From contig NC_061771.1 in assembly GCF_022458985.1 (NCBI RefSeq), positions 21,711,501 through 21,775,500 of the forward strand: a stretch of DNA of 64,000 nucleotides. The letters are read 5' to 3'. The notes beneath the pieces are model-generated. The model made no database searches. It saw only the letters and a program-made list of their open reading frames with translations, and had not been told where the DNA came from. The position numbers and the translations under genes were made by a program. Source of the stretch: Mugil cephalus (taxonomy: Eukaryota; Chordata; Actinopteri; Mugiliformes; Mugilidae). This document shows, one piece after another, positions 13,301 through 25,746 of the stretch (positions within the stretch are counted from its first letter, which is position 1; every line of letters begins with the position of its first letter).

Positions 13301-14108
13301 ATGCGTCTTAATACAGACTTTTAGATTGTGATGTTGAGACAAAATATGTTGGATTCATGTTAATGTGTATTTAAAGAATATTAAATGTGTGGGGTAAAAT
13401 AAAAAAAAATATATAAAAATGTCTAATCAACCAAAGATTTTGCAATCCACCCCCTGCTGCAGTACTTCCATGAAACCCCTAGGGGTCGCAGACGCCCTCT
13501 TGCAGACCTATGCTGTAGAAGACTTGACTCTTGTGTTTCTGTGTGTGTCTGCAGGGCGTGTTGTTTGTCCTGCTGCAGCATCAGTTTCTAAGCTCCTTGG
13601 AGGAAGAAGAAAAAGAAGAAAAACTAAAATGCGGGGAGTTTTTAGAGGAGGAGAAGAAGAAGAAGAAGAAGACTTTGTTCTCCTTGGTCGCCATTAACCC
13701 TCTGAGCGGGAAATCCGTCCTGGCCACACGGCTGCATCCACCCAAAGCCTGGTCCGGGAGGTGAGCTGGGGTCTGGGGCAGGGGGGACAGTGGTGGTGGA
13801 GGAGGCGTCTCTGTGCGGACATGTCTTCACGTGTGTCTCCGTGTCCCCGCAGGCTGTGTGAAGCCGACGCCAGCCGCTCCAGAGTGGTGGGCCTGAGTCA
13901 GAGCGGCTGTGTCTGCGTGTGGGAGCTCGGGCGTCCGGGGGCTTCACGGATGCTGTGGGCTCCTGAGAGCGAAGGGTGGCAGCTGGCCAGATGGGGGGGA
14001 GACACGCTGGTGACGGGACATCACAACGGAGACGTTACTCTACACTGCTTTCACACTTTTAATACCGGCGACACAAAGATACAACATCGTACTCAGCTGG
14101 AGTTTTAG
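4353..14108 (+). CDS. palb2: Partner and localizer of BRCA2 (PALB2), complete
   Basis: Twelve coding exons: 4353-4430, 4525-4584, 4666-4837, 5531-6919, 8949-10105, 10192-10348, 11107-11185, 11309-11458, 11547-11663, 12847-12934, 13555-13760, 13853-14108. They total 3909 nt, giving 1302 residues (human PALB2 has about 1186). PALB2 links BRCA1 to BRCA2 and RAD51 in homologous recombination. The N-terminal coiled coil for BRCA1 contact is at about 19-63 (KEKLRRKLAQLQREY). The chromatin-association motif is at about 344-359 (GLLFPAEYYVRTTRRM) and is followed by Arg/Gly-rich blocks at 381-393 and 458-470. The LPDDQF block in exon 5 matches a conserved central motif. The C-terminal WD40 propeller for BRCA2 contact runs from about 955 to the end. 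Oddities: a Glu/Lys-rich insertion in the propeller (exon 11), a proline run in exon 5, and an apparent GC donor after 11185. The exon 6/7 join could also be shifted by a few bases using a GC donor at 10345. Confidence 0.93.
4918..5442. mobile_element. Inverted-repeat interspersed element in palb2 intron 3 (family R, copy 1)
   Basis: It begins at about 4918 with ACACTGATCAGGCATAACAT and ends near 5442 with GGCTGATCGGTGCA, the reverse complement of its start. The interior shares phrases with copies at 54990-55392 and 61729-62105 (for example the region around GGACATGGGTCTTCTGAGG). There is no intact coding frame, so I read it as a non-autonomous DNA element. The family name is not known to me from the sequence alone. 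Confidence 0.65.
6920..8948 (+). other. palb2 intron 4; no further gene
   Basis: Two kilobases between the two large palb2 exons. It is AT-rich, with short A and T runs, and no coding frame has support. I see no recognisable transposon end in it. Confidence 0.5.
10366..11016. mobile_element. Family R copy with nested LINE tail in palb2 intron 6
   Basis: The left end (CCGATCAGCCATAACATTAG) and right end (GTGGTCATAATGTTATG) are inverted copies of the family R terminus. Between them, 10516-10900 holds a minus-strand LINE-type 3' tail (GACAATGAAGTCTAAACTC when read on the minus strand) with the usual CCCTCAGGGCAGAG-type stretch. I infer the LINE tail inserted in, or was trapped with, the family R element. 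Confidence 0.5.
11664..12846 (+). other. palb2 intron 9; nothing recognised
   Basis: AT-rich intron between propeller exons. No coding frame, RNA gene or clear transposon end is visible. Confidence 0.45.
12972..13512. mobile_element. hAT-type MITE in palb2 intron 10 (family H, copy 1)
   Basis: It starts CAGTGGTCTTCAATG and ends GCAGACCTATG, whose reverse complement starts CATAGGTCTGC. The flanking 8-mers cagtagag (12964-12971) and ctgtagaa (13513-13520) match at six of eight positions, as expected for an old hAT target duplication. The interior (GGCCAAGGACCCCCAAT) recurs at 14419-14908. It encodes nothing. Confidence 0.7.
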
Positions 14109-14314
14109 TTGATCCTGTTGCTGGCGTACGGTTGAGTCTTTTTTACCGGTGAGGTCACTGTACGGCAAAAACACAGGCATTCATGTAAAGTCACTTTAAA
14201 AAAAATAACATTTTTATTTTAACTCCGTGTTTTTAGTCGGCTGTAACACCAGTGTGTTAGACCAGCTTTGTGTTTTATTACGGTCGCTGTTTGGACTGTT
14301 CTTTGACATATTTA

Positions 14315-14320
14315 AATAAA
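14315..14320 (+). terminator. palb2 polyadenylation signal
   Basis: AATAAA lies 207 bases after the palb2 stop codon and is followed within 30-60 bases by T/GT-rich sequence. Confidence 0.6.
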
Positions 14321-14410
14321 AAGACTGATATCTTTTACAAGTTTACATAAAATGGATGTGAATTGTGTTGTTTTTTTATTTTTTACATCATTCCACCATT
14401 ACTCAGTATG

Positions 14411-14916
14411 ATTTAAATCAGGGGTCTTTTCAGACCAAGGACCCCAAACTGATGGAGAGATTAAGATTATTATATTTGTCACATATTAAACTTGGCCTAA
14501 TGCTATTAATAAATATACATTATTATATTTACACAGTTGACAGATAAAGAAAATAACTGACAGATTCAAGTTTTAATTTTACCTGGGGACTGAATAGGCT
14601 CTTGGCCAATTGCCTTGTCTGACAAGAGTCAGTTTGTAATATGCAGCCTCGTGATTGGCTCAGCAGTGATGGGGGCGGGGCCTACTACCAGTGACGTACT
14701 GACTGAAAGAACGTCTTCTACCTTCACTAAAATATATTGGATTCATGTTAAAGTGTAGTATTTAAAGGAATGAAATTTGTGGGGGGAAATTTATATATAT
14801 ATATATATAGCATCATAAATGATGGGGAAAGCATCATTTAAAAAAAAATATATATATATATATAAATCATTTAAAAAAATATATATATATATTAAATGAA
14901 GACCTATGATTTAAAT
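14411..14916. mobile_element. hAT-type MITE with perfect 8-bp duplication (family H, copy 2)
   Basis: The element runs 14419-14908 and starts CAGGGGTCTTTTCAGACC. It ends GAAGACCTATG, an inverted match. It is bordered on both sides by the identical 8-mer ATTTAAAT (14411-14418 and 14909-14916), a hAT-sized target site duplication. The right half contains (AT)n runs at about 14794-14892. It lies just beyond the palb2 polyadenylation signal. Confidence 0.8.
14794..14892. repeat. AT dinucleotide tracts
   Basis: Three AT runs separated by A runs and a repeated GCATCATTTA-like phrase, inside the second family H element. Confidence 0.8.
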
Positions 14917-15343
14917 GATGCTTTCCCATTTAATCAGCCATTCACCAAATGATCTTTTCCTAATGCACCTGCACCTTTTCTCAGCTACAGCACTGAAATA
15001 TTGAGCTACTTGCATTTCACATTTCATAATGTCACCAATGTTGATACAAAGTCATTTTGTATTTCAAAAAGGAAACGAAAAACACATGTTGCAACATCAC
15101 TTTAATCATCATACATACAGTCTTTACATTATACTGTATAGTTTTATATAGTTTGATTACTTGTAATTAAAGCAAACTACTAAATCTGAAATTTGAAGAA
15201 ATCAGTCTTACTCAAAAAATCCTTGCGGGCCACATGTTAATGCACCTCAGTAACTTCAGTAATAAGGAACACAAAATACAATCTTACAGAACAGTCACTT
15301 CATCAAACATGAACTCAAGTCAGTTTCTGTGTTCAAGAGAATC

Positions 15344-15349
15344 TTTATT
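15344..15349 (-). terminator. plk1 polyadenylation signal
   Basis: Minus-strand AATAAA (plus TTTATT) about 730 bases beyond the plk1 stop. No closer canonical signal is evident, so the 3' UTR would span roughly 15330-16081. Confidence 0.5.
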
Positions 15350-16081
15350 TAAACTTGGGTAAAATTAATCCATCTTTACAACATGTATGCATATTCAACA
15401 GTACGTACAAATCTGTACATCTTGTTGAAAACGACATCCAATATAAACATTTAAAAAAAAAAAAGAAAAGAGAAGAGTAAAAAGTAACTACAGGAAGAAT
15501 GTACATGATGAAGATGTATTAACATGGTCCATTTCTCCACATACAAGCCAGATAAAAGAGACGTACTAGAGAAAGCAGACCAGAGAAGCTCTCATCCGTC
15601 CACACACAAACACACACAATCACACTCCGTCCAGTCAGCTTCACGAGTAAAAGGAAAACTGATACGTGAACAAACGACAAACGAGAAGCAGAGAGGATCT
15701 TTGAGGACCGTTCCAACGTGAAGATGATTCGTCTGAACAAAGGGGAACCTCATCTTTACTTTCATTTGAACAAACATGGTCGACACCGTGTGCTGTGATG
15801 CCAGTGATTCAGCCGGCTGATGTGTCAGAGTCGGCTTCATCAAGAAAGTTAAGAGAAACAGAGCTGGAGTGAGCTTATATTAACAGCAGGAAGATAAAAT
15901 AAAACAAAAACAGTGTCTGAGTGACTGAACGTTTGTGTACAAAGATTTTCATAGTAGTTAAAAAAATAATTATGCCGCAACTCTTCAATAAAATAACAAG
16001 AGCATTTAAAGGTCTGCCCCATCCTGACAGGTGGAAAGAAGAAGAAGGTTGGCGAGTTAAAGACCGGAGGGACAAGCCGGT

Positions 16082-20058
<3,977 letters not shown>

Positions 20059-20640
20059 TTTGGACTAAGTGCTGTTCGGCGTGTTTTTAAAAAGGAAAAA
20101 AAAAAACGCGTAAAAAGGTTCCTCAGTGGTTGAGTTGTGGATAACAGCTTCAAAAGGGTCAAACTATTGTTCACCCTACCTACCTCAACCGACGTTACTC
20201 AAGCCTCAGAGACTAGTCCCATACACGTCTGAATTTAAATCAAAACTAACGTTAACAACCTCTGGACGCGAACGTTATCTTAACATTTGGTTGAATAATA
20301 TAAAATTCCCTGCATGCGGATGTCGAAATTTAAAAAAATAACCCGAGGTGGACATAAAATGAGTCGCTGCTCTCTCCCTCGGTGGCTGCAGCGTTGCCCG
20401 TTCTGCCTTTTGACAACAGTCACAGGACAAGTTTAAAATGCTGCCTCCGGTAGAAACGGCGCTCTCTGATTGGTCCGCTCGATTTGAATTCCGAGGCATT
20501 GCCGCAAAGCACCCTGGGAAGTTCGATGCAAAAATAGCCAATCGCTGAGCGAGTAGCCCGCGCTCCGCGTTGTGATTGGCTGATTCGCGATTCGTGACGT
20601 GCTCACGGGAAATGTAGTCGCAGTGGGATTTAATGCCTGT
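20059..20640 (-). promoter_or_regulatory. plk1 promoter region with CCAAT boxes and a CHR-like site
   Basis: Three CCAAT pentamers lie upstream of the plk1 start: minus-strand copies at 20469-20473 and 20575-20579, and a plus-strand copy at 20538-20542. A minus-strand TTTGAA at 20149-20154 resembles the cell-cycle homology region used with CCAAT boxes in G2/M genes such as vertebrate PLK1. The stretch 20340-20610 is relatively rich in CpG. Role inferred from motif content and position. Confidence 0.5.
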
Positions 20641-20721
20641 GAACAGAAACAAAAAATGCCAGTCAACAACTTTTGGAACACGAGTACGTTACAGGTCGCG
20701 GATTTAAAATCCTGATTTAAA

Positions 20722-21190
20722 TCAGGATCAGAATTTATTGTCATTGTACAGCAGCACGACGAAAATTAAAAGCTTAACCTTTTAAAGTACACATCACGTA
20801 GCAAAACAAGACATTAAACAATAAGCAATCGGTGCCACCATTCAGAATTCAATAGTTAATGAATTATCCTCAGTATAGAGTTGGAATATATAAAGTAAAA
20901 GCGCAAGTGAATTGAGATACACTAACATAAGTAATAGTGTTACATAAGAATTTAAGAACTTGTCACTGTCAAACAATATATCTATTGGCAGTTAGTGCAT
21001 GTTTTCATCAAGCTGAGATAAAAGCAGTTTCTGTTTGTCTGTTTGTTCTGGTTTTAATGCATCTATAGCCCCACCCAGAGGGCAGTAAATTGAACAGATG
21101 ATGGCCGGGGTGCAAACTGTCTAATATCTGTTTGAGCAGCAGGAGTCCAGTGAGGGGAGAGAGCAGCCTGCAGTGTTGATCAGTCCCTGT
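20722..21190 (-). mobile_element. LINE 3' fragment
   Basis: Read on the minus strand, it contains CTGCCCTCTGGGTGGGG and ends GTACAATGACAATAAATTCT followed by a CTGAT-type tail. This is a familiar arrangement for fish LINE 3' ends. It is truncated, with no open frame, and it marks the border between the plk1 promoter and the repeat array. Confidence 0.55.
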
Positions 21191-21263
21191 AGGCAGAAGT
21201 GAAAGTTAGGCCATCATCAGTGGTCAGGAAACAGAGACCAAGTGAACATTTTCCTTGTGTTTT

Positions 21264-22709
21264 TTATAGCTTTACTCTACTACTATTATTATTGAATGAA
21301 TTGTGTTTTGTCTTTGATAGCTTTCAGGTTTTTCCTGATAAAACCTTGTGTTTGTCAGGGAATAATCCAGCCAGCCACTGTGTAGAAAATGGCTGAAATT
21401 AAATGCACGTCAAAGAAAAACTACAAAATACCAGCTGAATGTTTTTTAACTGCATTGTGATCTGGTAAGAAATAAAGCTGTGTGGCCTGATCATTTTACA
21501 AGTCCTGCTCTGTCGGGTACTTAAAGAAGATACTGATCAGAGATTCATGAAACTTTGAATTCAGTAGTTAGTAGATAGTTTGTTTTCTCATCAGTAAGGG
21601 GCAGCATTTCACACAACTGCACTGCTTCCATTGTGATCATCTATCAATTAACTTCCTGCCTTGCAGACAACAAGTTCATTTGGCCACCACTACTTCTGAC
21701 TCTGGCTCAGTTTTTACATCATCTCCTTGTTTGGTTTGTCCCTGTGAAATGTAAATACAGACTCATCCGCATTGTCCAAAACAGTGTTAAAACCACTCAG
21801 GGGAAAAACAAATAAACAAAATGTCCCACATTCACGTTTTTTCTCTTTTTCCACAAACAGTTGCTTGTTTTATCTGTCCTGACTGTGCAGTCCTGTCTAT
21901 ATCTGTCTCTAAATAGAGACACATCTTTGTCACTTATATGGAACTTACAGGTTTTAGTATTTGCTTCCCAATATCTATGTTGCCGTTTTAGTGCCTGTAT
22001 TGTTTTCAGTTCTTATTCTACTTCCTGGTACATGCCTGTTCACCTGTCTGACTATGCAACCCAACCGACTATAAGATAAGACAAGATAGACTTCACTGAT
22101 CAGGACAACAATGTTACGCTTTGGTTATAGGTTATACAGGCACATATTGACCAGGTGGGTCAGTCAGTCGGTCAGTCAGTCACAGATCTGTTGCACACCA
22201 GCAAAGAGACCCGATGGGTGCAGGCAGAGACTCCTCAGAGTCTCCACTTCCATCAGGTCTCTTTGCTAGTGGACAGCTGATCTGTTGTCTCTGTGGCCAG
22301 TGGCACAGAGTCGTACCCCCCTCCATACAGTGATGGTGAGGGGTCCTAAAATGTCCATCGAAAGATGGACTCTGACAGACTACTGTCGAGGGCTTCTATT
22401 TAAAACCTCGGTTCCTCTGTGGCCGTACGACATGATGACCTCATGATGACGTCATCAAAGAGCAAGCCCTGTTCGTCTCCATAGCAACTGTCAACTATGT
22501 GTTTTCGAAATGTGTACACAAACTGGTCCATGTCATGTCGATATTTTAGCTTCATAATTAAACCTCGGAGACATCTGCTGGACACGCTGGCGTGGACATA
22601 ATGTGACGGACTTTCTCACTTCCTGGTTTATTTACAGCTTGACCTCAGTTGACCTCGTATGTCTGTGAATTTAAACCAGCGATAAAAACCCTCTATTTCT
22701 GTACAATAG
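21264..22709 (+). repeat. Array modules A+B, copy 1
   Basis: Module A (about 21264-21858) is followed by B (21859-22709). B contains a short GTCA tract (22157-22182), the hairpin 22200-22267 and a perfect CRE at 22447-22454. Ends directly at the first gypsy LTR. Confidence 0.8.
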
Positions 22710-24303
22710 TGTAGCGATCCTGCAGTAAGGTTTCCAATGTTTTAATGTTCATGTTAGAGTTCTGTGTTTTCCCACGGTCTGTGAACGTGTTGTGATGAGT
22801 GTGAGAGGGAGGGGCCGTGGGAGTGAAGGAGAGGGGGAGTGAATGGAGCCCGACTGAAGAGTGAAGTTGAAGTTTGAGATTGTGCTTGTTCGTGTTGTTG
22901 TTTTGGCGTGGTTACGGCCGACAGTAACCAAGACGTTCTGCAATAAAGGCAAGTTTGTTTAATAACGCCTCGTTATTTGTCACGAACGCTACATTGGTGT
23001 CAGAAGTAAAACCGCCGAAGTTTGACTGGCTAACTTCCGCTAGCCCGGACCTGGCAAATTCATGGCAGCACAGCGGAAAATGACCGGAGCTCGTCCGAAA
23101 ATCAAAGAGGAGCCGATGGACAATGCTTATGCCGGTATGTCAGGGCATGAGGCGGAGTTTCACCGTGCTTCAGAGCATGTTGCTCACATAAAGCAGTCAG
23201 CTAGAGAGGCTGGTCTCGGCCGGCGGGAGAACGCGCCGCAGAGCTGAATGTAAACAAAGATGGCGGCGCCCGCTATAACCAGGTTCAAGTGAAGACGCCG
23301 GAATACTCCGGTGGGTCGGACTGGGAGGCCTTCCACGCCCAATTTGAACTCTTAGCACGGGCTGCAGGCTGGTCAGAGGACATTAAAGCGCTCCAGCTGG
23401 CCCTGTGCCTTACAGATGAAGCTTTGACATGCTTGCTGCTGCTGAAAGAAAGGACTATGGAGCTCTAGTGGGTTTTGTGCCGTGTTGGACAATGCAACCA
23501 GCCTGGTGTTCTGCGCTCAGAACTGTCAAACAGGATGAGGCAGGCCAGGGAGCCGCTCCGGGCATTGGCTAATGACATTGAAACCCTGACAAGGAGAGCG
23601 GATGCAGGGCTGGAGCAGGGCTCCATTTCCCCCAGATGCAGATGACATCACCGAGGCTGCGAGAGTTGTGGGCTGGACCCACATGGGGTATTTCTGCCAT
23701 GTCCCCATCACCCTGGCGGGAGCCCCATGTATAGCTCTCGTCGACGCCGGCTCCACGGCAACACTGATGAGACCCGGCCTGGTCCCAGCGGGGATACAGC
23801 TGGAACCTACTGTGGTGAAGCTGCGGACAGTGACTGGTGAGCTAACCCCTATGCTTGGAAGAGGGGTGGTGGCTATACAAGTGGGAGGGCTCTCAGTGAA
23901 CTTTAAAGTGTGGGTTGCCCCTTTCCCCCACATCCCGTATCCCTGCTGTTGAGCAGCCCCCCGCCCCTGACCCGCAGCCCACAGCAGGTGAGGAGGACAG
24001 ACTGGCAGCAGTACGAGAGATATGGAGGCGCAGCTGTGATAACCTGGAGCCCGGGCAGCAGCAGGAGTTGTGGCAGTTGTTGCTGGGCTTTAAGGACATT
24101 TTTGCTCTAACAGAAGAGGAGGTGGGCCTGACACACCTGGTGCAGCACGAAATTGATACCCATCAAGACACGCCCCCACCGCCTTCCCATGAGGCACCAA
24201 GCTGCTGCAGACAGTGCTATTGACGAGATGCTGAAGACTGGCATCATCGAGCCATCTGACAGCCCATGGGCCTCGGGGGCTGTGATGGTCAATAAGAAGA
24301 AGG
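22710..24303 (+). mobile_element. Truncated Ty3/gypsy-type retrotransposon, copy 1
   Basis: A 284-bp 5' LTR (22710-22993) begins TGTAGCGATCC and ends CGCTACA. The primer-binding stretch TGGTGTCAGAAGT follows. A gag-like start lies at 23062, with a stop after 61 codons that all three copies share. Most of gag is deleted by a join near 23600 to a protease-like segment (23602-23952), where the expected Asp-Thr-Gly reads DAG. The element is cut near 24303 at the very start of reverse transcriptase. There is no integrase or 3' LTR. It is a non-functional relic. Confidence 0.85.
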
Positions 24304-25549
24304 CAAGTTTGAATGAATTGTGTTTTGTCTTTGATAGCTTCAGGTTTTTCCAGATAAAACCTTGTATTTGTCAAGGAATAATCCAGCAAGCCACTGTAGA
24401 AAATGGCTGAAATTAAATGCACCTCAACGTAAAACTACAAAATGTCGGCTGGATGTTTTTATATCTGCATTGTGATCTGGTAAGAAATAAAACTGTGTGG
24501 CCTGATCATTTTACAGGTCCTGCTCTGTCGGGTACTTAAAGTAGATTTTACTGATAAAAGATTCATTAAACTTTGAATTCAGTAGTAAGTAGATAGTTTG
24601 TTTTCTCATCAGTAAGGGGCAGCATTTCCCACAACTACACTGCTTCCATTGTGCTCATCTATCAATTAACTTCCTGTCTTGTGGACAACAAGTTCACTTG
24701 GTCACCACTACTTCTGACTCTGGGAAAACTGAGCCAGAGTCAAAAAAGAAAAAACGTGTAACGTGTCTTTGTTTTCCCCCACAGTGTTAAAACCACTGTG
24801 GGGGAAAACGAAGACACGTTTCACGTTTTTTCTTTTTTTCCGCCACAGGGCCCAAAGCAGTTGCTTGTTTTGCCTGTCCTGACTGTGCAGTCCTGTCTAT
24901 GTCTGTCTCTAAATAGAGTCACATCATTGTCACTTATATGGAACTTAGAGGTTTTAGTATTTGCTTCCCAATATCTACGTTGCCGTTTTAGTGCCTGATT
25001 TGTTTTCAGTTCTTATTCTACTTCCTGGTACATGCCTGTTCACCTGTCTGACTATGCAACCCAACCGACTATAAGATAAGGCAAGATAGACTTCACTGAT
25101 CAGGACAACAATGTTACGCTTTGGTTATAGGTTATTCAGGCACATATTGACCAGGTGGGTCAGTCAGTCAGTCAGTCAGTCAGTCAGTCAGTCAGTCAGT
25201 CGGTCATAGATCTGTTCTCCACCAGCAAAGAGACCCGATGGGTGCAGGCAGAGACTCCTCAGAGTCTCCACTTCCATCAGGTCTCTTTGCTAGTGGACAG
25301 CTGATCTGTTGTCTCTGTGGCCAGTGGCACAGAGTCGTACCCCCCTCCATACAGTGATGGTGAGGGGTCCTAAAATGTCCATCGAAAGATGGACTCTGAC
25401 AGACTACTGTCGAGGGCTTCTATTTAAAACCTCTGTTCCTCCGTGGCCGTACGGCATGATGACCTCACGATGACATCATCAAAGAGCAAGCCCTGTTCGT
25501 CTCCATAGCAACTGTCAACAATGTGTTTTCGAAATGTGTAAACAAACTG
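24304..25549 (+). repeat. Array modules A+B, copy 2, with snap-back palindrome
   Basis: A-type sequence to about 24740, a long palindrome (24742-24838), then B from about 24858 with an expanded GTCA tract at 25157-25205. The CRE position carries TGACATCA instead of TGACGTCA. Confidence 0.8.
24742..24838. repeat. 97-nt near-perfect palindrome
   Basis: Arms 24748-24786 and 24794-24832 match at 37 of 39 positions around the 7-nt loop TTAAAAC, and flanking A and T runs extend the pairing. A second small hairpin (GACTCTGG/CCAGAGTC, 24716-24741) sits immediately to its left. Other array copies contain only one side of this sequence. Confidence 0.9.
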
Positions 25550-25746
25550 GTTTAAACAAATGAAACTGCAAACACAAATCAATAAAGTTGTTTTATTTAC
25601 ATGACATAAAAAATGTAAGTGTAATATCAAACGACATGAATCGTTAACATATAGACTATAAAGTGCATCCTGTTGCTGCCCTTGTCATTATTCACAGGTT
25701 GTTACTTGTCCGCCCGCTTGAGATCAAATCGGGCTGTATGTGGCCC
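25550..25746 (-). mobile_element. Module D copy 1: hAT-type relic end
   Basis: Shares TTTAAACAAATGAAACTGC and GATCAAATCGGGCTGTATG with the other D copies. Complete D copies (37-, 48- and 51-kb) end in the reverse complement of CAGGGGTATCAAACTCATTT, a familiar hAT-type terminus. Here that end is interrupted by the gene-carrying transposon. Confidence 0.65.

Noticed and set aside
22399-22585. 61-aa minus-strand frame (MSSRCLRGLIMKLNYRHD type) repeated in most B modules
   Set aside because: It is preserved only because the modules are recent copies. It has no recognisable domain and differs by stops and substitutions between copies.
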